Shown here piece by piece: positions 1 to 10,438 of a stretch of DNA of 64,000 bases. The number at the start of each line of letters is the position of its first letter. Positions within the stretch are counted from its first letter, which is position 1. The stretch comes from Actinopolymorpha rutila (GTDB lineage Bacteria > Actinomycetota > Actinomycetes > Propionibacteriales > Actinopolymorphaceae): positions 6,386,001 to 6,450,000 of the forward strand of contig NZ_JACBZH010000001.1 in NCBI RefSeq assembly GCF_013407855.1. The letters are read 5' to 3'. The notes beneath the pieces were generated by a model. That model saw only the letters and a list, made by a program, of their open reading frames with translations, made no database searches and was not told the origin of the DNA. Both the position numbers and the translations under genes were made by a program.

Positions 1-1629
1 GGCGAAGAACGCGGGCAGCAGCCTGATCTCGTTTGTGTCGTACGCCGGAGTGAAGGACGCGCCGAACTCCTTGTACGACGTCCAGTTCGCCGGTCCGGCG
101 TTGCTCCCGTCGGGGTAGACGGCCTCCATCGTGGCCAGCCGGTCGCCGTTGAACGCGGTCGGCACGGCGAACGTGCCGGACGTACCGCTCGCCGCCGCCA
201 GCACGGGCCGGTCCGCGACGACGACCTCGAACTTCCAGGCCGAGCCGGCGGAGAACCTCGCGGTCAGCACGGCGTTCGTGCCGTAGTCACCGTCGGCGGT
301 CAGGGACGCCAGCAGCCCCGCACGGAACGTCAACCGGTCGCCGTTCAGCACGTAGTCGCGCCCGGCCCGCAGGGTCCGTCCGGCGTACTCGATCCGCACC
401 AGCCGGTTGCCGTTGAGGTTCAGGGTGACCGACTGGTCGGCGGGTGCGGCGTCCTTGTCCACGAACACCAGATCGCTGGTCGCGGTGGAGGACCGGCCGA
501 TCCAGCTCGTCCGCATGACGTCGTACAGGTCGGTGTCGCGCCACTGGTAGGCGACCCGGTCGAAGTGCTGGCCGTTGTCCCACAACATCGTGGTGAGGTG
601 CTGCTGCCGGGCGTAGTAGCCGAGGTACTCGAAGAACTTCAGCTTCTCGCCCTGCTCGATCGTTCCGGTGTTCTTGTCGAAGCCCAGCAGGCCGTACTCC
701 CCGACCACCACCGGGATGCCGGCCGCGACCAGGGTGTCGTGCACCCGGTCGAAGGCGTCGGTCAGGTCCTGCCTCGCGGCGTCGTCGAAGCGGGTGCCAC
801 CGGCGATGTTCACGCTGAACGGGTAGTACCCGTAGTAGTGCACGGTGGCGATGATCCGGTTGTCGTGCAGTTTGTCGATGGTCTTCTTCAACTCGTCCAG
901 GCGGGCCTGCGACGGTGAGCCGGTGAGCGTGGGCAGCACCAGCGGACGATCGGCGTTGCGCCCGCCGGAGTCACGCACGATCTGGTGGAACGTCGTGTTC
1001 AGTTCGTCCAGCCACTGGAAGTACTCCGGTGCGTCGGCGTTCCAGTCGCCGGAGAACCGCGGCTCGTTGATGCTCTCCAGCATCAGCCGGTCGGGCTCGT
1101 CCCGTAGCCGGCCGGCGATCTGGGTCCAGCCCGCGCGGTACCTCGCCATGACCTCGTCGTGCTTGGTCGGCATGTCGATGACCCAGGTGCTGGAGTCGTG
1201 GTGCATGTTGACCATGACGTAGAACCCGGTCTGCAACGCCCAGTCGACGACCTGGTCCACCCGGTCCAGGTAGGCCGGGTCGATCGTGTAGTCCGGCGCG
1301 GGTCCCATGTGCTGGTACCACGTCACCGGGATCCGGATGCTGCGGTAGCCCTGTGCCTTCAGCTTCTGCAGGAACTGCTTCGTCACCCGGGGATTCCCCC
1401 ACGACGTCTCGTCCGGGCCGGTGGAGTCGAAGGTGTTGCCGAGGTTCCAGCCCGGTTGCATGGCGTCGACGTAGGACTGCAGGTCGTTGGCGGGCACGGC
1501 GTCGGCGGGCACGGCGTTCGTGGACATGGCACGTCCCTGGGCGAGAGCAGGTCCGCCGGCGGACGACAACGCGAGGGCCAGTGCGATCGTGAACACCGCG
1601 ACGAGGGCCTGCCTGCTGCGTCCGAACAT
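1..1629 (-). CDS. Secreted GH5 endoglucanase-like glycoside hydrolase with X2 module (3' end cut by window edge)
   Basis: The frame is open from an ATG at 1629 to the window edge (543 codons, no stop), so the C-terminus is missing. A signal peptide covers about residues 1-30. The GH5 barrel follows, with WNLGNTFDS near 61-69, the acid/base Glu in NEP (E189), HYYG at 264-267 and the nucleophile Glu in VVVGEYG (E311). Residues about 385-472 look like a CBM_X2 Ig-like module. A further beta-rich segment follows that I cannot name. The family cleaves beta-1,4-glucans such as cellulose; exact substrate is inference. A palindrome lies 77 bases upstream of the start and may be its operator. The gene is not in an operon with the exporter upstream, which ends at 1776 on the same strand and belongs to another function. 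Confidence 0.9.
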   Translation of the reverse strand, partial: MFGRSRQALVAVFTIALALALSSAGGPALAQGRAMSTNAVPADAVPANDLQSYVDAMQPGWNLGNTFDSTGPDETSWGNPRVTKQFLQKLKAQGYRSIRIPVTWYQHMGPAPDYTIDPAYLDRVDQVVDWALQTGFYVMVNMHHDSSTWVIDMPTKHDEVMARYRAGWTQIAGRLRDEPDRLMLESINEPRFSGDWNADAPEYFQWLDELNTTFHQIVRDSGGRNADRPLVLPTLTGSPSQARLDELKKTIDKLHDNRIIATVHYYGYYPFSVNIAGGTRFDDAARQDLTDAFDRVHDTLVAAGIPVVVGEYGLLGFDKNTGTIEQGEKLKFFEYLGYYARQQHLTTMLWDNGQHFDRVAYQWRDTDLYDVMRTSWIGRSSTATSDLVFVDKDAAPADQSVTLNLNGNRLVRIEYAGRTLRAGRDYVLNGDRLTFRAGLLASLTADGDYGTNAVLTARFSAGSAWKFEVVVADRPVLAAASGTSGTFAVPTAFNGDRLATMEAVYPDGSNAGPANWTSYKEFGASFTPAYDTNEIRLLPAFFA

Positions 1630-1705
1630 GCGGCACGACCTTTCTGGTGGACCCTGCTGCGGCCCCAAACTGCGCGACCCTCTCCGGGGCACCCGACAGC
1701 CGGGG

Positions 1706-1719
1706 AGCGTAGTTACGCT
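1706..1719. promoter_or_regulatory. Perfect inverted repeat upstream of the GH5 gene, candidate operator
   Basis: AGCGTA-GT-TACGCT has two perfect 6-base arms around a 2-base centre, 77 bases before the GH5 start. The spacer is too short for a stable terminator hairpin. A repressor site of LacI-family size is plausible for a cellulase gene, but no such regulator is in the window. Confidence 0.4.
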
Positions 1720-1775
1720 TACCCGCCTGTTCCAGGGGTCACGACGTTCCAGGACGGCCGGACCCGGCCCGCCGG

Positions 1776-3664
<1,889 letters not shown>

Positions 3665-3668
<4 letters not shown>

Positions 3669-5485
3669 CGGCGTACTCCACTCATCGCTTCGTGGTCCGG
3701 CCGGTGCTGATTCCTGGGCTGATTCCTGGGCTGATTCCTGGGCTGACCCAACCCTGCCGCGGCCAGCAGGTGCGCGAACCTGCTGTCCGGGTCGGCGGCC
3801 AGCACCTCACGCCGGCCGTACTCCACCACCCGGCCGTCCTCGACGACGGCGATCTTGTCCACCCGGGCCAGGGAGGACAACCGGTGGGCGATGAGTACGG
3901 CCGTACGGTCGGACAGCAGCCGGTCGATCGCACCCTCGATGTGGTGCTCGGTGGCCGGGTCGAGCCGGCTTGACGCCTCGTCCAGGACGACCAGTCCCGG
4001 GTCGGACAGGAACGCCCGCGCGAACGCCAGCAGCTGCGCCTCACCGGCGGACACGCCACCGCCCTGGGCACCGAGCACGGTGTCCAGACCGTCGGGCAGG
4101 GACGCCAGCCAGTCGCCCAGCCCGACCTCGGTGACAACCTCCCGCAGCAGGTCGTCGTCGGCGTCCTGACGGAACATCATCAGGTTGTCGCGCACGCTGG
4201 CCGCGAACAGCTGGACGTCCTGGGTGACCACGCAGATCCGGCGGTGCACCGAGGCGAGGTCGGTGTCGCGCAGGTCGACGCCGCCGAGCCGGACACTCCC
4301 CCGGGTCGGGTCGTACAACCGCAGCACCATCCGGGCGATCGTGGTCTTTCCACTGCCGGTACGCCCCACCAGGCCGAGCGTCTCTCCTGGCGCCAACTCG
4401 AGGTTGACATCGGTGAGCACCGGCTCGTCGTCGTCGGCGTAGGCGAAGTGCACGCCGGTCAGCTCCAGGCGCAGGGGCCCGGTCGCGGGCAGCGGCGTGG
4501 GGTCGGCGGGTTCGGGAAGCGTGCGTTCCTCGGCGAGCAGGCCACCGATCCGGGCCACGCCCGCCAGCGCCTTCTGGTACTGCTGCAGCTGGTCGATGAT
4601 CCGCTCGAACGGCGACCGCACCATCTGGGTGTACTGGAACAGCAGCACGGCCGTACCCACCGTCAGTGTGCCCGACTGCTGGACCCAGGCCGCGAGTCCC
4701 AGCACCAGCGCGGTGCCGACGGCGAACGCGAGGTTGGTGACGGCGAACAGCCCGCCGCCGACGCGTTCGGCGCGCAGCTCGGCGCGGTAGACGTCGGCGC
4801 TGGTGCGGTGGAACCGCCGGACCACGTGCTCTCCCGCGCCGTTGGCCCGGATGTCCTCAGCCGCCGCCAGCCGCTCCTCCACGGCGCCGAACAACGCCGC
4901 GAACTTCTCGCGTACGCGGGTCATCGCGGGCACCGCGACCCGCTGCGCACGCACCATGAACCAGCCGATGAGGACGCAGTACGCCAGCAGGACGGCACCG
5001 ATGCGCAGGTCCACGTTGAGCACCACGACCAGCACACCGACCAGGAGCAGCAGGCTGGCGACGACGTCGAGCAGGAACGCCACCACGAAGTCGGCCAGCG
5101 CCACCACGTCACCGTCGACCCGCTCGATCATCTCCCCCGGCGTGCGCTTGCCGTGGTAGGCCATGTCCAGGCCGAGGGCGTGCTCGGCGAGGCGTTCGCG
5201 CAGCCGGTTGGTGCCGTCCCAGGCGAGCCGGCTGGCCAGCCAGGCGGTCAGCATCCGGGCGAGCTGGCCGAACACCGCGAGTCCGAGGTATCCCACCGCC
5301 AGGAACGTGAGCTGACCGGTGCCGGCGCCGGCGATCGCGTCGTCGACGAACCTGCGGGTGAGCTGCGGCGCCAGCAGCGGCAGCAAGGTGGCGACCAGAA
5401 TCACCGCGGCCAGGGCGAACGCGGCTCGCCGCCCGGGCCACAGCAGGCGCAGGACGACACGACGGGGGGAGGGAGAAGCAGACAT
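3665..5485 (-). CDS. ABC exporter half-transporter B (membrane domain plus ATPase, degenerate signature)
   Basis: Start chosen at MSASPSPRRVVL (5485), giving 606 residues, the normal size; the frame stays open further upstream but runs into the next gene. The membrane domain covers about residues 20-320. The ATPase domain has Walker A GRTGSGKTT, Walker B VVLDEASS with the catalytic Glu, and an H-loop His (IAHR). The ABC signature is VSAGE instead of LSGGQ. This is complementary to half A, so the pair would form one consensus and one degenerate ATP site. The C-terminus ends in a QPRN repeat encoded by tandem 12-base DNA repeats. Confidence 0.9.
3709..3744. repeat. Three perfect 12-base tandem repeats in the 3' end of exporter half B
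   Basis: The unit GATTCCTGGGCT occurs three times head to tail. It is in frame and encodes repeated QPRN in the extreme C-terminal tail, outside the ATPase domain. Copy number could vary between strains without damage to the fold. Confidence 0.95.
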
Positions 5486-5547
5486 GATCGCCTCGACGCT
5501 ACGAGGCGGACCGCCGCGCGGCAATTGGTTTACGCCGGGAGGCTCCC

Positions 5548-6063
5548 CTACCGCGCGTACAGCTGGGTGAGCTCCGCCACGACGTCGTCCCACTCCGGTC
5601 CCGGGCGGCCGTCCAGCGCGGCGGCCAGCCGGTCGAGGTAGTAGTGCCAGCCGGCCGCCACGTCCTTTACGTCGTCGCCCGGCGCCAGCCGATGGACGAA
5701 GCGCAGGCTGGTGCCGGTGCCCCCGGTTTCGTCCGGACCGAGTGTGACCTCCACCCGCCACCGAGGCTGGCCCGGTACGGACCAGTCGACCACCAGCCGG
5801 CGCGGCGGCTCGCACTCCAGAATCCGCACCGGCTCCGGCCCCGCGCCGTCCTCTCCGGTCATGGTGAACTCCACGGTCGACCCGACGCCCGGACGTCCGG
5901 TCCAGGTGCCGATCCAGCGAGCCGAACGGTCGGACTCGGTGACGACCGCCCACACCTCCTCGACCGGATCCGGGTAGGTCCGGCGGAACTCCAGGCGTAC
6001 TCCCGTCCCCTCCGAATCACCTTCGGGGACCACCCGGCCGAGGCCGGGATGTGTGTCGGTCAT
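5548..6063 (-). CDS. SRPBCC (AHSA1-like) domain protein
   Basis: The 171-residue product fits the START/Bet v1-like fold of the AHSA1/CalC type: an N-terminal strand followed by PVEEVWAVVTESDRSARW, then a beta sheet with WRVEVTL and a C-terminal helix (WHYYLDRLAAALDG). Start at 6063 is preceded by GAAGGAG at good spacing; an in-frame ATG further upstream lacks this. Members bind small hydrophobic ligands and often sit beside ArsR regulators, but none is adjacent here. A CTTATTTAAG element on the coding strand lies about 50 bases upstream and resembles one upstream of the VOC gene at 31384. Physiological role unknown. Confidence 0.85.
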   Translation of the reverse strand: MTDTHPGLGRVVPEGDSEGTGVRLEFRRTYPDPVEEVWAVVTESDRSARWIGTWTGRPGVGSTVEFTMTGEDGAGPEPVRILECEPPRRLVVDWSVPGQPRWRVEVTLGPDETGGTGTSLRFVHRLAPGDDVKDVAAGWHYYLDRLAAALDGRPGPEWDDVVAELTQLYAR

Positions 6064-6111
6064 GGACGCTCCTTCGCCGTGGTGGTCGAAGTCCCCGACT
6101 ATAAGACCCAA

Positions 6112-6121
6112 CTTAAATAAG
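6112..6121 (-). promoter_or_regulatory. CTTATTTAAG element upstream of the SRPBCC gene
   Basis: This A/T-rich near-palindrome stands out in very GC-rich DNA, 49-58 bases upstream of the SRPBCC start, followed by a CTTATAG half element. It resembles the perfect CTTATATAAG at 31472-31481. Probably a promoter or ArsR-type operator; the regulator is unknown. Confidence 0.4.
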
Positions 6122-6206
6122 CGCTACCTCCTCCGACGGCGTGTCCGGTGGGAGGCCCGACGGGAAGTCCGGCAGGAAGTCCTGGAGAAAAAGGTTCGGG
6201 CACCGT

Positions 6207-6233
6207 GTCGAACCGGTCCCCGGCCGTTCGAAG
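6207..6233 (+). promoter_or_regulatory. Candidate ECF42-type promoter before the DGPF gene
   Basis: TGTCGA at 6207-6212 is followed after 17 bases by CGAA at 6230-6233, about 68 bases upstream of the DGPF gene. From memory, the reported ECF42 target motif has TGTCGA at -35 and a CGA-type -10. The cognate sigma factor is encoded two genes downstream in the same pair. Confidence 0.5.
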
Positions 6234-6300
6234 TGTGGTTGGAAGGTGGGTCGAGGCCCAGTGACCGACAAGACACGGACAAGCAGACAGGGAGATCGAC

Positions 6301-6726
6301 ATGCGGGTGATGGTTCTGGTGAAGGCAGACGCCGACTCCGAGGCCAGCGTGATGCCGGAGGAGCAGTTGCTCACCGAGATGGGGAAGTACAACGAGGAAC
6401 TGGTCAAGGCCGGGATCATGCTCGCCGGCGACGGCCTGCACCCCAGTTCCAAGGGGGTCCGGGTGCGCTTCTCCGGCAAGGAACGGTCGGTGATCGACGG
6501 ACCGTTCGCGGAGACGAAGGAACTCGTCGCCGGCTACTGGCTGTGGCAGGTTCGTTCGATGGACGAGGCGGTCGAGTGGGTGAAGCGGTGCCCCAACCCG
6601 ATGCTCGGCGAGTCCGAGATCGAGATCCGCCCGGTGTTCGAGGCGGACGACTTCGGCGAGGCGTACACGCCCGAGGCCCGGGAGCGCGACGAGCGGCTGC
6701 GCGCGCAGACCTCCCAGCGGCAGTAG
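6301..6726 (+). CDS. DGPF/YCII-domain protein, ECF42 partner
   Basis: The 141-residue product has the ferredoxin-like YCII fold with the diagnostic motif IDGPFAETKE, plus HPSS and W-L-W-Q-V strands typical of the DGPF family. Start is supported by an AGGGAG ribosome site. It lies 39 bases upstream of an ECF42-type sigma factor, the conserved gene pair in Actinomycetota. DGPF proteins are the usual targets of ECF42 sigma factors, and the gene has a matching candidate promoter. Biochemical activity of DGPF proteins is not established. Confidence 0.92.
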   Translation: MRVMVLVKADADSEASVMPEEQLLTEMGKYNEELVKAGIMLAGDGLHPSSKGVRVRFSGKERSVIDGPFAETKELVAGYWLWQVRSMDEAVEWVKRCPNPMLGESEIEIRPVFEADDFGEAYTPEARERDERLRAQTSQRQ

Positions 6727-6765
6727 TCCCACCGGCCGGGCGGCCGGCATGGTCTGATTGGGGCC

Positions 6766-8088
6766 GTGAGGGCAGAATCCCAGCTCGCCGGCGGCCCGGC
6801 CGGTCATCCGGAGGCCCACCGGGACGTCCACCAGGATGCCCACCGGGCGATAGAGACGGTCTGGCGGATGGAGTCCGCCAGACTGATCGCCGGGCTGGCC
6901 CGGATCGTGCGCGACGTCGGCCTCGCCGAGGAGCTCGCCCAGGAGGCGCTGGTCGCCGCCCTGGAGCAGTGGCCCACCGAGGGGGTGCCCCCGAAGCCGG
7001 CCGCGTGGCTGATGACCATCGCCAAGCGGCGCGGGATCGACCGGTTGCGGCGGGAGGAGCGGCGCGACCAGAAGTACGCCGAGATCGCCCGCGACCTCGA
7101 CGTCGAGCAGGTCGACCACGCCGCCGAGGTGGCCGCTGCCCTCGACGACCACATCGAGGACGACCTGCTCCGGCTGATCTTCGTCGCCTGCCATCCGGTG
7201 CTGTCCACCGATGCCCGGCTGGCGATGACGTTGCGGGTGATCGGCGGCCTGCGTACGGACGAGATCGCCCGCGCCTTCCTCGTACCCGAATCCACGATCG
7301 CCCAGCGCGTCGTGCGGGCGAAACGCACGCTCGCGCAGTCCGGTGTGCCGTTCGAGATCCCCGAGGGCGCCGACCGCGCGGCCCGGCTGTCGTCGGTGCT
7401 CGAGGTGATCTACCTGATCTTCAACGAGGGGTACGCGGCGACCGCCGGTGACGACTGGCTGCGTCCGGCGCTGTGCGAGGAGGCGTTGCGACTGGGGCGG
7501 ATCCTGGCCGCGCTCGCCCCGGGCGAGGCCGAGGTGCACGGACTGGTCGCGCTGATGGAGATCCAGGCGTCGCGGGCGAACGCGCGCGTGGACGCGTCCG
7601 GGCAGCCCGTGCTGCTGCTCGACCAGGACCGTGGGCGCTGGGACCATTTGCTCATCCGCCGGGGACTGGCCGCGCTGGAGCGGGCCGACTCGCTGGGACA
7701 ACCAGCCGGGCCGTACGTCGTCCAGGCCGCGATCGCCGCCTGCCACGCGCGTGCCCGTACGCCGGAGGAGACCGACTGGGCCCGGATCGTCGGACTGTAC
7801 GGCGTACTCGCCGCGATGCTCTCCTCGCCGGTGGTCGAGCTCAACCGCGCGGTCGCGGTGGGGATGGCCCGGGGCCCGGCGGACGGGCTCGCCCTGGTGG
7901 ACGCGCTGGTCGACGAAGGAGCGCTGGCGGAGTATCACCTGTTGCCGTCGGTACGCGGTGACCTGCTGGTGAAGCTGGACCGGCGGGAGGAGGCTCGGGC
8001 GGAGTTCGAACGCGCGGCTTCCCTCACCCGTAACGAACGTGAGCGCGCACTTCTCCTGAGCCGTGCCGCCGACTGTGCCGTCGGCTGA
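6766..8088 (+). CDS. ECF42-type RNA polymerase sigma factor with long C-terminal extension
   Basis: The product has 440 residues. Region 2 (ESARLIAGLARIVRDVG, AEELAQEALVAALEQW) occupies about residues 30-90, region 4 with a helix-turn-helix (GLRTDEIARAFLVPESTIAQR) lies near 160-185, and a helical C-terminal extension of about 220 residues follows. That extension, together with the upstream DGPF gene, marks the ECF42 group, where it replaces an anti-sigma factor as activity control. The GTG start at 6766 is the furthest upstream; the first 25 residues are low complexity and a later start is possible. Likely controls the DGPF gene. Confidence 0.9.
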   Translation: MRAESQLAGGPAGHPEAHRDVHQDAHRAIETVWRMESARLIAGLARIVRDVGLAEELAQEALVAALEQWPTEGVPPKPAAWLMTIAKRRGIDRLRREERRDQKYAEIARDLDVEQVDHAAEVAAALDDHIEDDLLRLIFVACHPVLSTDARLAMTLRVIGGLRTDEIARAFLVPESTIAQRVVRAKRTLAQSGVPFEIPEGADRAARLSSVLEVIYLIFNEGYAATAGDDWLRPALCEEALRLGRILAALAPGEAEVHGLVALMEIQASRANARVDASGQPVLLLDQDRGRWDHLLIRRGLAALERADSLGQPAGPYVVQAAIAACHARARTPEETDWARIVGLYGVLAAMLSSPVVELNRAVAVGMARGPADGLALVDALVDEGALAEYHLLPSVRGDLLVKLDRREEARAEFERAASLTRNERERALLLSRAADCAVG

Positions 8089-8116
8089 ACGTCCACAAGC
8101 GGAATCCGCGTCAACC

Positions 8117-8647
8117 TCACCTTGCGCGGGAGTGACAGCGGACCACCGTCGTCCCTGCCAGCCGGTCGTAGGGCGTGCGCCCCGAACGCCAGAAAACACC
8201 GACCACATAGGCCGCGGCAAGCACGTACACAGCACCGAGCAACACCGCGTCGACGACCGGCGATCCGATCCGGAGCGTCAGGTCCCAGATTGCGGTGTGC
8301 GCAAGTTCCCATGGCAGCAGGACTTTCAGAGCGTTGCGCGCCGCCGCGCGAGGGAAGCCGACGCGTCCGTCCGGCGTACGGCGTACCTCCACCGCGAGCA
8401 TTCGCTTGCCGACCGTGGCGCCCCGGCGGGCCTCCTGCACCGCCAGCCACGTCGTCACCGGCACACTCAGCAGCAGGCTCGCCGCGAGTTGGGCGAGCAC
8501 CCGGCCGCTGACGCCGGACACCTCCGGAGCGACGCCGAGTGCCCGGGCAGTGAACCCGACCCCGACGAGGATGCCGACGTATCCGAGGATCACGGCATAG
8601 TCGAGCGCCGTCGCCGCCACCCGCCGCCACGCCGTCGACTCACCCAT
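8117..8647 (-). CDS. RDD family membrane protein
   Basis: The 176-residue product carries the RDD pattern: RRVAATALDYAVILGYVGIL in the first membrane segment with the Arg and Asp, a second segment near LAASLLLSVPVTTWLAV, then GATVGKRMLAVEVRR and a closing segment with YDRLAGTTVV. Start at 8647 (MGESTAW) is preceded by a purine-rich GGGGGCGGAG; the open frame extends further upstream but into the promoter region of the divergent GNAT gene. RDD proteins are of uncertain function; some act in ion homeostasis. It converges on the sigma-factor gene with 28 bases between. Confidence 0.85.
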   Translation of the reverse strand: MGESTAWRRVAATALDYAVILGYVGILVGVGFTARALGVAPEVSGVSGRVLAQLAASLLLSVPVTTWLAVQEARRGATVGKRMLAVEVRRTPDGRVGFPRAAARNALKVLLPWELAHTAIWDLTLRIGSPVVDAVLLGAVYVLAAAYVVGVFWRSGRTPYDRLAGTTVVRCHSRAR

Positions 8648-8699
8648 CGGCTCCGCCCCCCGTTGGTTCGTCCAGGTGTGTCCTGGCACGATACCCCGC

Positions 8700-8718
8700 A
8701 CGCCGAGTAGCTCGGCGT
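8700..8718. promoter_or_regulatory. Short inverted repeat between divergent RDD and GNAT genes
   Basis: ACGCCGAG-TAG-CTCGGCGT has two perfect 8-base arms. It sits in the shared promoter region, so an operator or 5' leader hairpin is more likely than a terminator. Confidence 0.35.
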
Positions 8719-8742
8719 CTCGGCGAGGACGGATGGACGACG

Positions 8743-9318
8743 ATGAATCCTGCGGTGACTGTCCGGCCATTCGACAAGACCGCGGACACGGATGCGGTTG
8801 CCGCGATCGACCGTTCGTTCCGCACAGACGAGGCCATGCGGGTCTCACGTACCGACGACGGCTTCGAGCTGACCGCGGTGCGGACCGAGCCGCTCACGAA
8901 GGTCTTCCCGCTCGACCTGGACGAGCAGACCGACCACGGCCGGTGGGACGCGGCCTGGGTCGCCGAGACCACCGAGGTCAGCTCTCCGGGGACAGTGGTC
9001 GGTTTCGCCGCCGTCCGGTTCTCCCGGTGGAACCACCGGGTCGAGCTCTACCACCTCTACGTCGACTCCGCCCACCGCGGCCGAGGCGTGGCACGTGCGC
9101 TGCTGGAGCAGATCGACGAGGATCCGCTGATCCGCGAGCAGGGGCACTGCCTGTGGCTGGAGACCTCACACCTGAACGTGCCCGGGATCCGCGCCTACCG
9201 AGCGCTGGGATTCCAGCCCTGCGGCCTCGACCTGGAACTCTACGGCGACCCGCCCAGCGGGCCCCGGGAGATCGCGCTCTTCTTCGCCCGGCCGCTGCCC
9301 CAGACGTCTGCCCCGTAA
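8743..9318 (+). CDS. GNAT family N-acetyltransferase
   Basis: The 191-residue product shows the GNAT acetyl-CoA site: strand RVELYHLYVDSAHRGRGVAR (Q/RxxGxG/A type, RGRGVA) near residues 105-125, followed by ALLEQIDE. The late strand WLETSHLNVPGIRAYRALGF matches GNAT motif B. It would transfer an acetyl group from acetyl-CoA to a small amine or protein N-terminus; the acceptor cannot be read from sequence. The gene is single and divergent from the RDD gene. Confidence 0.9.
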   Translation: MNPAVTVRPFDKTADTDAVAAIDRSFRTDEAMRVSRTDDGFELTAVRTEPLTKVFPLDLDEQTDHGRWDAAWVAETTEVSSPGTVVGFAAVRFSRWNHRVELYHLYVDSAHRGRGVARALLEQIDEDPLIREQGHCLWLETSHLNVPGIRAYRALGFQPCGLDLELYGDPPSGPREIALFFARPLPQTSAP

Positions 9319-9395
9319 CGGAACCGCTCACGACTCGACCGCGTGCGGACAGCCGTGACGCGCGTCTTCGGCGGTGACATGGCAGGCTGTGCCGG

Positions 9396-9788
9396 ATGAA
9401 CGACGACCGGAACGTGCTCGGCGGTGAGCTCGCCCCCTGCGGTACCGACCCGGTGACCGGCTTCTACCGCGACGGCACGTGCAGCACGGGGCCGGACGAT
9501 CTCGGCAGCCACACAGTGTGCGCGGTGGTCACGCAGGAGTTCCTCGCCCAGCAACGCGAGCTCGGCAACGACCTGGCCACGCCGAGGCCGGAGTTCCACT
9601 TTCCCGGCCTTCGTCCCGGCGACCGTTGGTGCGTGGTGGCCGCGCGCTGGCTGCAGGCGCTGGAGGCCGGGGTGGCTCCGCCGGTGGTGCTGGAGGCGAC
9701 GAACGTCCAGGCCACGCAGGTCATTCCGCTGGAGACGCTTCGCAAGCACGCCGTCGACGTGCCACCCGACATCCGGTCGCTCACCTGA
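9396..9788 (+). CDS. DUF2237 family protein
   Basis: The 130-residue product matches the DUF2237 family along its whole length: NVLGGELAPCGTDPVTGFYR at the N-terminus, DLGSHTVCAVVT in the middle and a GDRWCVVAARWLQALEAG stretch, then VVLEATN. Two conserved Cys (in APCG and HTVC) are present. Function of the family is unknown. It overlaps the 3' end of the convergent DUF402 gene by eight bases. Confidence 0.9.
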   Translation: MNDDRNVLGGELAPCGTDPVTGFYRDGTCSTGPDDLGSHTVCAVVTQEFLAQQRELGNDLATPRPEFHFPGLRPGDRWCVVAARWLQALEAGVAPPVVLEATNVQATQVIPLETLRKHAVDVPPDIRSLT

Positions 9789-10362
9789 GCGAGCGACCGG
9801 CCGCGTGCGCCAGCCAGCGCAGCGCGGAGCCGTCGAACGGCGGGCCACCGGCCCGCATCAGCTCCGCCACCTCGGCACACGAACGCCGTGCGGCCTCCAC
9901 GTGCCCGGCCGGGACCGAGTATCGCGCGACCTCGGCGGCCACCTCGTCCTCGTCGAGGACGGTCACCATGCCATCGCGGTCACGGACGACGTCGAGGGTC
10001 AGGTCGACGAAGGAGATACCGCCGGCGGTGGCCTCCGCGGGTGTCGAGATGTCCGCGCGGTCCGGCTCGACGTCGTCGAAGGTCCGCACCGATCCGTCGG
10101 CGCAGTAGGCACGGAAGCTGACCGGTGGCGTGCCCATCCGCGCCACCCACCAGCCGTCGTACGGATAGCAGAAGACCTGGTCGGTGGCGTACCGCAGGAT
10201 CGTGCCGCTGGCCCGCCGGACCGGCCATCCGGCCGGGAGCACCGCCCAGTCGCCGTGCTCGTCCCGGCCGAGTACACGCTCGGTCCACGACGCGTTGATC
10301 CGGTCCGGAAACTTCAGCTTGCGGGCGGCCCGGCAGTCGCGCTCGAAACAGCCCAGCCGCAT
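9781..10362 (-). CDS. DUF402 domain protein
   Basis: This 193-residue product fits the DUF402 family of FomD-like nucleotide hydrolases: GWPVRRASGTILRYA, YPYDGWWVAR, and the acidic strand ISFVDLTLDVV followed by VLDEDEV, whose Asp residues bind metal in characterised members. Known relatives hydrolyse nucleoside diphosphates or nucleotidyl antibiotics; the substrate here is unknown. Start at 10362 has an AAGGGGA upstream, but at somewhat long spacing. The gene overlaps the convergent DUF2237 gene by eight bases at its 3' end. Confidence 0.8.
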   Translation of the reverse strand: MRLGCFERDCRAARKLKFPDRINASWTERVLGRDEHGDWAVLPAGWPVRRASGTILRYATDQVFCYPYDGWWVARMGTPPVSFRAYCADGSVRTFDDVEPDRADISTPAEATAGGISFVDLTLDVVRDRDGMVTVLDEDEVAAEVARYSVPAGHVEAARRSCAEVAELMRAGGPPFDGSALRWLAHAAGRSLR

Positions 10363-10403
10363 CCGGTGCGTCCCCTTCGTCGATGGTCACCCCGGCCACG
10401 TGA

Positions 10404-10419
10404 CCGGCCGGACGGCCGG
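10404..10419 (-). terminator. Inverted repeat downstream of the hemerythrin gene
   Basis: CCGGCCG-GA-CGGCCGG lies 20-35 bases after the hemerythrin stop. Without a T-run it is a plausible GC-rich actinobacterial terminator, but the loop is short, so confidence is modest. Confidence 0.4.
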
Positions 10420-10438
10420 CCACGCGAAGCCGACCGGA

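Noticed and set aside
3709..3744. Possible CRISPR-like repeats
   Set aside because: Units are 12 bases with no spacers and lie in a coding frame. The arrays at 34321 and 53144 likewise have no spacers.
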